In this document: positions 8,384 to 17,355 of the stretch, piece after piece
Layout: every line of letters starts with the position of its first letter
Numbering within the stretch: position 1 is the stretch's first letter
NCBI RefSeq assembly: GCF_001050275.1
Contig: NZ_BBYA01000014.1
Location: 120,346 to 184,345 of the forward strand
Direction of reading: 5' to 3'
Length of the DNA: 64,000 nt
DNA from: Leptolinea tardivitalis
GTDB taxonomy: Bacteria; Chloroflexota; Anaerolineae; Anaerolineales; Anaerolineaceae
Notes under the pieces: generated by a model
Seen by the model: only the letters and a program-made list of their open reading frames with translations
What the model was told of the DNA's origin: nothing
Databases searched by the model: none
Position numbers and translations under genes: made by a program

Positions 8384-9730
8384 ATGGAAGAGAAAATTTA
8401 TATTATCGGCCACGTCAACCCCGATACAGATTCTATCGCATCTGCCGTTGGGTATTCTTGGTTGTTACGAGAACGAGATTCAATCGAAGCTGTTGCTGCA
8501 AGAGCGGGTGCAATAAATCCCCAGACAAATTGGATACTAAAATTTGCGGGTATTGATGCACCTGTACTAATACCAGATGCTTCTCCAAAATTTGATACCG
8601 TAACCAGACGCCTGGATACAACCACACCAGAACAACCCTTACGAGACGCCTGGGCGATCGCCTCCCGCACGGGAGGAATTACACCTGTAATTAATGCTGA
8701 TGGTACTCCATATGGATTAATTACAGGACGAAGTTTATTTCAACATCTTGTCAAACTGGTAGGTCCTCAAAAAATTAAACAGGATATGAAGATAGGAGAA
8801 TTACTTGATATCCCAGCAAAAGATGCTGCAGATATTAGTGTGCCTAGCTTTCAAGTTTCCTGGAGAATCCGTGATTTATTAAACCGAATTCTACGGGAAG
8901 AGGGCGATGACTATCTGGTGGTAGATGAGCACAACAGATATGTTGGTGTATGCCGGCAACGAGATCTTATAAACCCGCCCCGTATGAAAATTATTCTGGT
9001 TGATCATAATGAGCCGCAACAGGCATTAGGTTCAATTCACGAAGCTGATCTTATTGAAATTTTAGACCATCATCGATTAGGGAATTCTCAAACTCATTTA
9101 CCGATTCGATTTACGGTTGATGTTGTTGGCAGCACAAGTACGCTTGTATCTGAAAGAATTGAGGACGCAGGATTAAGCGCCCCGCCAGCTATAGCTGCTT
9201 TACTGTTGGCCGGAGTAATTTCCGACACCCTCATACTTACATCTCCGACTACAACCGAAAGGGATAAGTCAGCTGCTGATAGATTAATGCGGTGGGCATT
9301 TAATAGCGGATCTCCTTTCGTGGAAGAAACACTGGAAAGCTATGGGAAAAAAGTCATTGCAGCCGGTTCAGGTTTAAGAACACGACCAGCTGGAGAGGTT
9401 GTAAAAACAGATTTGAAGGTTTATCAGGTTGAACCATATCATTTTGCCATTTCTCAAGCAGAAGTCAGTGATATGGTTGAAGTCACCGATCATGTTCAGG
9501 AATTACAGAATGCTCTGGAAGAATTACAGGAGAGCAAGGGACTGAATTTCGCCATGCTAATGGTAACGGATGTGGTAGGAGGTTCCAGTCGCTTATTTAT
9601 GGCAAATCCACCGCCGCCTTTAGCAGGACTTCCCTATAAACCTCTTTCCGATGGAACATGGCTTGCTGAAGGTATCGTTTCACGGAAAAAACAACTTTTA
9701 CCTGTGATTCTGGGAATGTTGGAACAATGA
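8384..9730 (+). CDS. DHH-family manganese-type inorganic pyrophosphatase with CBS domains
   Basis: A 448-aa cytoplasmic protein with the family II pyrophosphatase layout. HVNPDTDS at residues 9-16 is the first metal motif. A CBS pair occupies about 60-195. VDHNEP near 207, DHH near 225, VGSTSTLV and GVISDT give the remaining metal ligands, and a DHHA2 domain fills the C-terminus. CBS pairs in this family bind adenine nucleotides and regulate pyrophosphate hydrolysis. It begins 4 bases after the Mo-hydroxylase subunit and overlaps xdhC by ATGA, so it is tightly built into this operon. Pyrophosphate removal would favour the CTP-dependent MocA step, but that link is inference. Confidence 0.85.
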   Translation: MEEKIYIIGHVNPDTDSIASAVGYSWLLRERDSIEAVAARAGAINPQTNWILKFAGIDAPVLIPDASPKFDTVTRRLDTTTPEQPLRDAWAIASRTGGITPVINADGTPYGLITGRSLFQHLVKLVGPQKIKQDMKIGELLDIPAKDAADISVPSFQVSWRIRDLLNRILREEGDDYLVVDEHNRYVGVCRQRDLINPPRMKIILVDHNEPQQALGSIHEADLIEILDHHRLGNSQTHLPIRFTVDVVGSTSTLVSERIEDAGLSAPPAIAALLLAGVISDTLILTSPTTTERDKSAADRLMRWAFNSGSPFVEETLESYGKKVIAAGSGLRTRPAGEVVKTDLKVYQVEPYHFAISQAEVSDMVEVTDHVQELQNALEELQESKGLNFAMLMVTDVVGGSSRLFMANPPPPLAGLPYKPLSDGTWLAEGIVSRKKQLLPVILGMLEQ

Positions 9731-10521
9731 ACGAAGACATTTATAAAAAAATAAGCGAAACACTTTCTGCAGGTAATTCTGTCGTGTTGTGCACTGTAAT
9801 TGCCAGTACGGGTTCTGCACCAAGACATGCTGGAACAAAAATGCTTATTTTTGAAAATGGGGAACGGATGGGCACTGTCGGGGGAGGAGAAATTGAAGGC
9901 CTTGTAATAAATGAAGCCATGACTTCGCTGAAAACCAACAAAACAAAAGTCCTAAAATATTCCATGGTAGATCCCCTAAGGGGAGATCCGGGAACATGTG
10001 GAGGTACAGTGGAGATCCTCGTTGAACCTGTTAAACCTTCTCCAAGAGTGATTATCATTGGGGGTGGCCATGTGGGAAAAGCGCTGGCTCAACTGGCGAA
10101 ATATCTGGGTTTCAAGGTGGCTGTTTCTGATGATAGGGTCGAGTTTTGCAATCATGAAGCTAATCCTTATGCCGATGAATTTTTCGCCGTTCCGATGAAA
10201 GAATTACCTGATGTAACTGATATTACTTCATCAACATACCTGTTATTAACTACACGAGGATCAGAGACAGATATTGCTGGTTTGGGATCATTATTGAAAA
10301 CACCGGCTGCCTTTATTGGGGTGATTGGTTCCCGCCGACGTTGGGAAACAACCAGAAAAGGATTGTTGGAACAGGGTGTTTCCGTTGAAGACCTGGATAG
10401 AGTACATTCTCCTCTTGGTTTGGAATTAAATGCTGAAACACCTGAAGAAATTGCAGTTTCCATTATGGCTGAAGTCATAATGGTGCGAAATAATGGTACC
10501 GGAATATCAATGAAAGCCTGA
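9727..10521 (+). CDS. xdhC: XdhC-family molybdenum cofactor insertion/sulfuration protein
   Basis: A 264-aa two-domain protein. The N-terminal XdhC/CoxI domain shows TGSAPRHAGTKMLIF, GTVGGGEIEG and GDPGTCGGTVEILVEP with the conserved Cys. The C-terminal Rossmann domain begins at VIIIGGGHVGKALAQLA (about residue 112) and ends with GVIGSRRRW. Family members bind Moco, promote its sulfuration and deliver it to xanthine-dehydrogenase-type enzymes. Overlap with the pyrophosphatase gene (ATGA) and an 11-base gap to the next enzyme place it between two client enzymes. Confidence 0.92.
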   Translation: MNEDIYKKISETLSAGNSVVLCTVIASTGSAPRHAGTKMLIFENGERMGTVGGGEIEGLVINEAMTSLKTNKTKVLKYSMVDPLRGDPGTCGGTVEILVEPVKPSPRVIIIGGGHVGKALAQLAKYLGFKVAVSDDRVEFCNHEANPYADEFFAVPMKELPDVTDITSSTYLLLTTRGSETDIAGLGSLLKTPAAFIGVIGSRRRWETTRKGLLEQGVSVEDLDRVHSPLGLELNAETPEEIAVSIMAEVIMVRNNGTGISMKA

Positions 10522-10532
10522 TAGGAGCCATC

Positions 10533-11951
10533 ATGTGGAAAAAATATATTAATGCTGGTTCAATTGAACAGGTAACGGATATCCTGTCTGATGAAGGAAA
10601 TCGAGCCCGGATTATTGCAGGTGCCACAGATTTGATTCTGGAAATGGAAAAAGGCGTAAGAAAAGGCATCGAAACATTAATTGATATCTCGAGGATCCCT
10701 GGTCTGGATCGAATTTATGAAGACAGTCAGAAACAAATTCATATTGGCCCGCTTGTAACTCACAATGATTGTGTTCAATCTAAACTCTTGATAGAAAAAG
10801 CTTTACCGCTTGTATTAGCCTGCTGGCAGGTAGGTTCGCCCCAAATTCGTAACCGGGGTACAGTTGTGGGGAATATCGTAACTGCATCTCCTGCGAATGA
10901 TACGATTTCTCCATTAATGGCATTGAATGCAAGAATCGTTCTGAAAAATAAAAACAGTTCACGAACAGTTGAAATGGCTGATTTTTATACTGGAGTACGG
11001 AAGAATGTGCTTCAATCTGATGAGATGGTTACCGAAATAATTTTCCCGGCTTTAAAGGAAAATGAAAGAGGTTGCTACATTAAGAATGCCCTTCGAAAAG
11101 CGCAGGCCATTTCTGTCGTGAATTCAACATGTATTCTTGAGTTTGATAATGATATTGTAAAATCCGCTCGGATTACTTTGGGTGCTGTTGCTACTGTAAT
11201 AATCCATGCGGAAAAAGCAGAAGCATTCATATCAGGGAAACATTTGACAGATGATGTCATCGAAGAGACAGCCAGATTGGCAGGTGAGGCAGCTCATCCA
11301 ATTGGAGATGTTCGTGGTTCCGCATCTTATCGTTCTTATATAGTGACTGTTCTTGTAAAACAGGCACTTGAGAGAATCAAGCTCAAAGAAAAAAAAACTG
11401 GCTTGTTAGAAAAACCTCCTGTCTTAAATACAAAGGCTTCAAGCCACACAAGGAAAGAAATTACAACAGAAATTACTGCCGAAACTCCAATTACCACTAC
11501 TATTAATGGGAAAAAATACATACTTCAAAATGGTCAACATAAGACACTTCTTCGGTTATTGCGCGAGGAAGCTGGATTAATTGGAACAAAAGAAGGATGT
11601 GCTGAAGGAGAATGTGGCGCATGCACAATTCATTTGGATGGCGCAGCCGTGATGGCATGTATGGTTCCAGCACCCCGTGCTGATGGTGCTGAAATTGTTA
11701 CCATTGAAGGTATGTCTAAAGAAGACGAACTCCATCCTGTGCAACAGGCATTCATTGAAGAGGGAGCTGTGCAATGCGGATATTGCACCCCGGGATTTAT
11801 CATGTCTTCTGTAAAATTTTTGGAAGAGAACAAGAATCCATCTGAAATTGAAATTAAACATGCGCTTACCGGAAATTTATGCAGGTGTACCGGCTACTAT
11901 AAAATCATCCGTGCTGTTGAAAAAGCAGCCGAGAAAATGCAGGCTATATGA
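10533..11951 (+). CDS. Molybdenum hydroxylase, fused FAD-binding and 2Fe-2S subunit
   Basis: A 472-aa fusion of a CoxM/XdhB-type FAD domain (about residues 1-285; IIAGATDLILEME and IRNRGTVVGNIVTASPAND) and a CoxS-type 2Fe-2S domain (about 325-472; GCAEGECGAC, QCGYCTPGFIMS, LCRCTGYYKII). A lysine- and threonine-rich linker joins them. This is the reverse of the first enzyme in the operon, where the 2Fe-2S domain is fused to the Mo subunit. It should supply the electron-transfer half of the second hydroxylase. The 3' end overlaps the next gene by ATGA. Confidence 0.9.
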   Translation: MWKKYINAGSIEQVTDILSDEGNRARIIAGATDLILEMEKGVRKGIETLIDISRIPGLDRIYEDSQKQIHIGPLVTHNDCVQSKLLIEKALPLVLACWQVGSPQIRNRGTVVGNIVTASPANDTISPLMALNARIVLKNKNSSRTVEMADFYTGVRKNVLQSDEMVTEIIFPALKENERGCYIKNALRKAQAISVVNSTCILEFDNDIVKSARITLGAVATVIIHAEKAEAFISGKHLTDDVIEETARLAGEAAHPIGDVRGSASYRSYIVTVLVKQALERIKLKEKKTGLLEKPPVLNTKASSHTRKEITTEITAETPITTTINGKKYILQNGQHKTLLRLLREEAGLIGTKEGCAEGECGACTIHLDGAAVMACMVPAPRADGAEIVTIEGMSKEDELHPVQQAFIEEGAVQCGYCTPGFIMSSVKFLEENKNPSEIEIKHALTGNLCRCTGYYKIIRAVEKAAEKMQAI

Positions 11952-12313
11952 GCAAATATGAACCATATAATTCACAGAGACAAAAGCCAGTAAAAAGGGA
12001 AATTCATCCTATATGGCGAGGAATTGGTTTCGCATTAGGAATTATTATCCCTGTAATCTCGTATATTGGTGCCTTGATTATCATTGATGAAAACTCAAAG
12101 CGTGGATGGTTTAGCATTCCGTCTGACTTGATTTCCCGATACGTCGAACCGTATCTCTATGTGAAGATTATCCTGACTGTAATGTTGATGTTCATCTTCT
12201 ATGCCATCTTCTTATTTATCACAGCGCTAATTACCAGTCTCTTGGCACCTCCTCGATACAGTGTATACGATGTTCCTCCCCAGGCATTCCGAGGAAAAAA
12301 GAAGTCTAGATAA
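11948..12313 (+). CDS. Small two-helix membrane protein of unknown function
   Basis: A 121-aa protein I do not recognise. A polar N-terminus (residues 1-22) precedes a hydrophobic helix at about 25-47 (IGFALGIIIPVISYIGALII). A second long helix spans about 72-98 (VKIILTVMLMFIFYAIFLFI), and the C-terminus is short and basic. It overlaps the FAD/2Fe-2S gene by ATGA and precedes the Mo subunit by 27 bases, so it is encoded inside the enzyme's own gene set. A membrane anchor or electron-acceptor docking protein for the hydroxylase is possible but is only inferred from position. Confidence 0.6.
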   Translation: MSKYEPYNSQRQKPVKREIHPIWRGIGFALGIIIPVISYIGALIIIDENSKRGWFSIPSDLISRYVEPYLYVKIILTVMLMFIFYAIFLFITALITSLLAPPRYSVYDVPPQAFRGKKKSR

Positions 12314-12340
12314 TTGATACTTCAGGAATGGAGTTTTCTG

Positions 12341-14563
12341 ATGCCAAATTATGTTGGAAAATCAATTCCACGTGTTGATGCTCTGGCAAAAGTTACTGGG
12401 AAGGCTTTATTTCCAGGCGATTTTGAAATGGATAACCAGGCTTATCTGAAAATACTTTTTGCTGGAAGACCTCATGCGATCATTCATAAAATTGACACTA
12501 GAGAAGCAGAAGCATACCCTGGAGTTCTGGCTGTATTGACAGCCAAAGATGTACCTGTTAATGAATATGGATTAAATGTAAAAGATCAACCGGTTCTTTG
12601 TGGTCCTGGTTCGACAAAGGCAAATGCTGATCATGTTTGTTTTTACGGAGACAATATTGCACTTGTCATTGCCGAATCGGAAGAAATTGCGTCTGAAGCT
12701 CTTAAATTGATAAAAGTTGAATTTGAAGATTTGCCGACTATTTCGACAATTTATGAGGCACTTAAAGAAGATGCCATAAAAATCCATCCCGAAAAAAATG
12801 ACAATATCTTTCGTCATTATCGTATACGTAAAGGCGATGTTGATGAAGCATTTAAAAAAGCGGATGTAATTATCGAAAGCGATTATGAGACACCTGCACA
12901 GGAACATGCCTATCTTCAACCGGAAGCAGGAATTGGTTATATAGATGAAGAAGGACGGGTCACAGTTGTAGTTGGTGGTCAATGGACACATGAAGACCGT
13001 GAACAGGTTGCTCATGCGTTGGATCTACCGGAAGAAAAAGTACGAATAATTTACCCGGCTATTGGCGGAGCTTTTGGCGGCCGGGAAGATATGTCTGTTC
13101 AAATTGTCCTTGGATTGGCAGCCTTGTACCTGAATCGGAAGGGTATAAATCGTCCAGTAAAGATTGTTTGGTCACGAGAAGAGTCAATAATCGGGCATCA
13201 CAAAAGACATCCTTATTTTTTTCATGCAAAGTGGGGAGCTACAAAAGAAGGAAAAGTAATTGCGGCTGAGGTGGACATAAAAACTGATGGTGGAGCGTAT
13301 ATATATACATCCACTAAAGTGATGGGGAATGCAACATTGATGTGCACAGGCCCTTATGAAATTCCCAACATAAAAGTAGATTCCTATGCCATCTACACAA
13401 ATAACATTCCTAATGGTGCTTTCAGAGGATTTGGAGGCCCACAGGGAGCTTTTGAAGCCGAATGCCAGATGAATAAACTGGCAGAGGCACTCCATATAGA
13501 TCCTGTTGAAATTCGAAAGAAGAATCTTTTAAGAGAAAAGTCATTGCTTTCAGTTGGCACTCCAATTCCTCCAGGTGTGAGTATAGAAAAGGTAGTAGAA
13601 AAAACTGCGTTATCTGGAGGGTGGAAAAATGAAAATAATAGTTGGATGCAAGACCCTAAGAAAAAACTGACAAATACTTCCGATAAATATCTACATCGAG
13701 GAAGAGGGTTTGCATGCGCATTTAAGAATGTGGGATTCTCATTTGGTGCACCTGAAAGTTGTACAGCAATAATTGAATTGCATGGGAAAGAAAAAATAGA
13801 GAAAGTAATTGTTCGACATGCTGGAGCAGAAGTAGGACAGGGTTCTCATACTGTTTTTAAGCAAATGGCTGCTGATGCTTTAAATATTCCTATAGAAAAG
13901 GTTCAATTGACTACCTCAGATACTGCCTCGACAGAAAATTCTGGCAGCGTTTCTGCCTCTCGAATGACGTTTATGGCAGGAAATTCAATTCGCGGTGCTG
14001 CCCAAATGGCTCTTTCAAAATGGGAAAATGAAGAACGACCAGCTATATCTACATATACATACTATCCACCAAAGACAACTCCGTATGACCCTGAAACTGG
14101 CAAATGCGAACCAAATTTCTCTTATGGTTATGTGGCAGAAGTAGCTGATGTAGAAGTGAATACGGAAACAGGACAGATAAAAATTCTAAATGTAATATGT
14201 GGAGATGATGTTGGTAAAGCCATAAATCCGCAATTGGTTGCCGGGCAGGTAGAAGGAGCTGTGGTTCAGGCGGCAGGATATACACTCCTTGAGAAATTTA
14301 TTCAAAAAAATGGATATGTAGAAACACGAACACTTTCCACATATCTTATCCCTACAATTCTTGATGTACCGGACCAAATTCAATCTGTCATATTGGAATA
14401 TCCTGATCCTATAGGTCCTTATGGTGCCAGGGGCATGGGAGAAATGCCCTTCCTTCCGTTGGCAGGTGCAATTATTGCCGCAGTTCATGATGCCACTGGA
14501 ATATGGTTCAACAGATTTCCCCTGACACCTGAAGAGGTTTTAAAAGGACTGGGAAAAATATAA
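12341..14563 (+). CDS. Molybdenum hydroxylase, Mo-binding large subunit
   Basis: A 740-aa CoxL/XdhA-type subunit that carries the Mo-cofactor and substrate site. Seen are the N-terminal GKSIPRVDALAKVTGKALF, AIGGAFGGREDMS, the XDH-type PNGAFRGFGGPQGAF loop, HAGAEVGQGSHTVFKQMA and RGMGEMPFLPLAGA with the catalytic Glu. I chose the ATG at 12341 because GGAATGGAG lies just upstream; a TTG at 12314 in the same frame would add nine residues. It pairs with the fused FAD/2Fe-2S protein upstream. The GAFRGFGG loop argues for a xanthine-dehydrogenase-like hydroxylase rather than CO dehydrogenase. Confidence 0.9.
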   Translation: MPNYVGKSIPRVDALAKVTGKALFPGDFEMDNQAYLKILFAGRPHAIIHKIDTREAEAYPGVLAVLTAKDVPVNEYGLNVKDQPVLCGPGSTKANADHVCFYGDNIALVIAESEEIASEALKLIKVEFEDLPTISTIYEALKEDAIKIHPEKNDNIFRHYRIRKGDVDEAFKKADVIIESDYETPAQEHAYLQPEAGIGYIDEEGRVTVVVGGQWTHEDREQVAHALDLPEEKVRIIYPAIGGAFGGREDMSVQIVLGLAALYLNRKGINRPVKIVWSREESIIGHHKRHPYFFHAKWGATKEGKVIAAEVDIKTDGGAYIYTSTKVMGNATLMCTGPYEIPNIKVDSYAIYTNNIPNGAFRGFGGPQGAFEAECQMNKLAEALHIDPVEIRKKNLLREKSLLSVGTPIPPGVSIEKVVEKTALSGGWKNENNSWMQDPKKKLTNTSDKYLHRGRGFACAFKNVGFSFGAPESCTAIIELHGKEKIEKVIVRHAGAEVGQGSHTVFKQMAADALNIPIEKVQLTTSDTASTENSGSVSASRMTFMAGNSIRGAAQMALSKWENEERPAISTYTYYPPKTTPYDPETGKCEPNFSYGYVAEVADVEVNTETGQIKILNVICGDDVGKAINPQLVAGQVEGAVVQAAGYTLLEKFIQKNGYVETRTLSTYLIPTILDVPDQIQSVILEYPDPIGPYGARGMGEMPFLPLAGAIIAAVHDATGIWFNRFPLTPEEVLKGLGKI

Positions 14564-14572
14564 GTAGGTTTT

Positions 14573-15379
14573 ATGTTAATTGCTATTATTCGAGGTGGTG
14601 GCGATCTGGCAAGCGGTATTGCTTTACGTCTTCACCATTCAGGTATCAAAGTCATTATTACAGAAAAAGAACAACCTTTGGCTGTAAGAAGGTATGTCTC
14701 TTTCGCAGAAGCTGTTTATACTCGTTCGATATCCATCGAGGATATTGAGGGGAAACTTGTTCAAAATGAGAATGAGATAAATCAGTGTCATACAAAAGAT
14801 AAAATACCGGTAATTATTGATGAAAATGCTGAGATTTTAGCAAGAATAAAGACAGATGTATACATAGATGCCAGGATGTTAAAAAAACGAATTCAAAGCA
14901 AAATCCCAAATAATCTCTTCCAAATTGGAATAGGGCCAGGTTTTTTCCCCAATGAGAATTGTGATTGTGTTATTGAAACAAAACGTGGGCCTTATTTGGG
15001 AAGAGTATATTGGAAGGGTACCGTAGAAGAAGATAACGGGATTCCCGAAAAGGTGGGTGAATATCAAAGCGAACGAGTTTTACGTTCTCCTGGTCTGGGA
15101 ATATTAAAAGCCAAGTGTGAAATTGGAGATATTGTTGACACTGGAGATGTGATTGCTTCTGTAAATGGATTAAATATATATGCACCTTTTCATGGAGTGA
15201 TTCGAGGTTTGCTTCATGAGGGAATTAAGGTTTTTCCAAATATGAAAATTGGAGATGTCGATCCTCGTTGTGACCCATTATTATGCACATTGGTTTCAGA
15301 TAAAGCTCTGGCAATTGGGGGAGGAGTTCTTGAAGCTATTCTTTCTATCCCAGAGAAGCGAAAAATATTGGGTGAATAG
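14573..15379 (+). CDS. yqeB: YqeB-type selenium-dependent molybdenum hydroxylase maturation protein
   Basis: A 268-aa protein of the EF2563/YqeB family, found beside Mo hydroxylases that carry labile selenium. Seen are an N-terminal Rossmann-like start (AIIRGGGDLASGIALRLHHS), IDARMLKKR, the GIGPGFFPNENCDCVIET segment with its Cys, and ALAIGGGVLEAIL at the C-terminus. The biochemical step is not firmly established; it is associated with selenium incorporation. It follows the Mo subunit by 9 bases and abuts the YqeC-MocA fusion, keeping the maturation genes together. Confidence 0.88.
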   Translation: MLIAIIRGGGDLASGIALRLHHSGIKVIITEKEQPLAVRRYVSFAEAVYTRSISIEDIEGKLVQNENEINQCHTKDKIPVIIDENAEILARIKTDVYIDARMLKKRIQSKIPNNLFQIGIGPGFFPNENCDCVIETKRGPYLGRVYWKGTVEEDNGIPEKVGEYQSERVLRSPGLGILKAKCEIGDIVDTGDVIASVNGLNIYAPFHGVIRGLLHEGIKVFPNMKIGDVDPRCDPLLCTLVSDKALAIGGGVLEAILSIPEKRKILGE

Positions 15380-16726
15380 ATGACGAGACTCATTGATGCC
15401 TTAAGAATTGACAACAACACAAAATTATCTCTGGTTGGTTCTGGTGGTAAAACAAGTGCCTTGATTAGTATAAATAAAGAATGGTCAACACCTGCTTTGT
15501 TTGTTGCCACCGCGCATATGGGAAAAGACCAGGTTGAGCATTTTAATAATCATATTACCTGGACTAAAGAGAAGAATGAAATTTTCAGGATGACAGAAAA
15601 GACTATCCTGACTGGTCCAGGGGGACAGGAACCATACATGGTTTTCGGAGTAGATCCGTCGCTCTGGGGGAACATAGAGAAAATTGGAGAAGTGAATCGG
15701 ATTCCCATTTTTATGGAATCAGATGGATCGAAAACACGACCGTTAAAAGCTCCTGCGGAACATGAGCCAGCCATACCTCCATGGGCAAATCATGTGGTTG
15801 TGTCTGTTGGACTATTTGTCATAGGGAAACCATTATCTGAACAATATGTTCATCGTCCTCAGATTTTTTCGGATATGACTGGTTTGGAAATAAATCAGCC
15901 AATTTCACTGCAGTCCATTGTGAAAATGCTAATTAATCCCCGGGGCGGTTTGAAAAATATACCGTGTCAGGCGAGAAGAACTGTCCTACTTAACCAGCTT
16001 GATAGGTTGAAGGACAAATCAGATTTATCAATTATTCAACAACAATTACTTGATTATTACGATGCAGTTATCACAACTTCACTAATGGAAAAGAATGATA
16101 ATGATCAAATAGGATCAAAATTCAATTCTGTACTTACAGTCAACGAAAGTATCGCCGGAATAATTCTTGCTGCTGGTAACTCACGGCGGATGGGACAGCC
16201 AAAGGCTTTGTTGGATTGGAAAGGGATTCCTTTTGTGAGAGCCTGCGCATTACAGGCGATAACTGCAGGATTAAAACCCATTTATATTATCGCCGGGCAA
16301 GAATACGAAAAAATTAAAGAAATTGTTAAAGATTTACCTGTCAAAGTGATTCTGAATCAAGATTGGAATGAAGGGCAATCAAGTTCTGTAAGGACGGCTA
16401 TTAAATCCTTACCACAAAAAATTGGAGGAGCGGTCTTTCAACTGGTGGATCAACCTCATATTTCAGTGACACTTATTAGAAAACTAATCTACGAACATTC
16501 CATTTCGCTTGCCCCCATAATTCTTCCTGAGACGAATGGGAGAAGGGCGAATCCCGTTTTATTTGACAGAGACACCTTCGAAGCCTTAACATCAATACAA
16601 GGCGATTTTGGTGGAAGATTAATCTTCTCTCAATACCCAATCCGTACATTATCATGGTTTGATGAATCCATATTATTAGATGTGGACACACCGGAAGATT
16701 ACAAACATTTACTGGAATTACCATAG
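15380..16726 (+). CDS. yqeC-mocA: YqeC-MocA fusion: Se-hydroxylase cofactor protein plus Mo-cofactor cytidylyltransferase
   Basis: A 448-aa fusion. Residues 1 to about 245 match the YqeC family: P-loop-like LVGSGGKTSALISI, FMESDGSKTRPLKAPA and HEPAIPPWANHVVVSVG. Residues about 255-448 are a MocA/MobA-type nucleotidyltransferase (IILAAGNSRRMGQPKALL, VFQLVDQPHI, GRRANPVLF, DVDTPEDY), which converts Mo-molybdopterin to its cytosine dinucleotide with CTP. In E. coli these are separate genes, so the fusion is direct evidence that the two act in one pathway. The start abuts the yqeB stop with no gap. Confidence 0.88.
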   Translation: MTRLIDALRIDNNTKLSLVGSGGKTSALISINKEWSTPALFVATAHMGKDQVEHFNNHITWTKEKNEIFRMTEKTILTGPGGQEPYMVFGVDPSLWGNIEKIGEVNRIPIFMESDGSKTRPLKAPAEHEPAIPPWANHVVVSVGLFVIGKPLSEQYVHRPQIFSDMTGLEINQPISLQSIVKMLINPRGGLKNIPCQARRTVLLNQLDRLKDKSDLSIIQQQLLDYYDAVITTSLMEKNDNDQIGSKFNSVLTVNESIAGIILAAGNSRRMGQPKALLDWKGIPFVRACALQAITAGLKPIYIIAGQEYEKIKEIVKDLPVKVILNQDWNEGQSSSVRTAIKSLPQKIGGAVFQLVDQPHISVTLIRKLIYEHSISLAPIILPETNGRRANPVLFDRDTFEALTSIQGDFGGRLIFSQYPIRTLSWFDESILLDVDTPEDYKHLLELP

Positions 16727-16740
16727 ATCTTTGAATAAAT

Positions 16741-17355
16741 ATGAAAGAAGAAAAAATTCGTGCCCTGATCCTGGCTGCAGGTAAGTCTACCCGAATGGGA
16801 AGGCCAAAAATGGACCTCCCATGGGAAAATACCACAATTCTAGGTGCAGTTATTGAGCATCTTTACAAGGGTGGAATACAGGAAATGTCAGTTGTATATA
16901 ATCCCGAATTCAAACCCTGTTGGGAAAAGGATAGTCATACTCTACCGATTATTGAATGGATAAAGATCCCTTTTCCGGAAAAAGGAGAAATGCTTGAATC
17001 CATAAAAACAGGTTTGAACACTTTGGGAGAAAATTTTACTTATGCTATGATTTGCCTGGGTGATCAACCGGGAATAAATCCGAAAATTATCTCTGGCCTT
17101 ATCAATTGTGCTGTGGAAACACATGCAGATTTGATTTTTCCCAGTTACAATATGCGACGTGGGCATCCATGGATGGTTCGAAAGAATCTATGGCATGCAA
17201 TTTTAAGCCTCGATGAAAGTAAAACTGTTCAAACATTTATCCAACAATACGAAGATCGAATAAAATATGTCAATTTTTATCATGAACAGCCAGTAGATAT
17301 CGATACTCCAGATGATTATGATAAATTCAGGCCTGATGGTGAAAAACGTGAATAA
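16741..17355 (+). CDS. MocA-like nucleotidyltransferase, stand-alone paralogue
   Basis: A 204-aa NTP-transferase related to the C-terminal half of the preceding fusion. It has ALILAAGKSTRMGRPKM at the N-terminus, ICLGDQPGI for metal binding, RRGHPWMV and DIDTPDDYDKF. It may be a second molybdopterin cytidylyl- or guanylyltransferase serving one of the two hydroxylases, or act on another acceptor. The low similarity between the two copies outside the motifs suggests old divergence rather than recent duplication. No clear Shine-Dalgarno is visible; the gap to the fusion gene is 14 bases. Confidence 0.8.
   Translation: MKEEKIRALILAAGKSTRMGRPKMDLPWENTTILGAVIEHLYKGGIQEMSVVYNPEFKPCWEKDSHTLPIIEWIKIPFPEKGEMLESIKTGLNTLGENFTYAMICLGDQPGINPKIISGLINCAVETHADLIFPSYNMRRGHPWMVRKNLWHAILSLDESKTVQTFIQQYEDRIKYVNFYHEQPVDIDTPDDYDKFRPDGEKRE

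Noticed and set aside
12572..13015. 147-codon open frame on the minus strand
   Set aside because: Antisense to the Mo-hydroxylase large subunit, with a Cys/Phe/Asn-rich translation typical of a shadow frame.
10533..14563. Calling the second hydroxylase a CO dehydrogenase
   Set aside because: The diagnostic AYRCSFR active-site loop is absent; the loop is the XDH-type GAFRGFGG.
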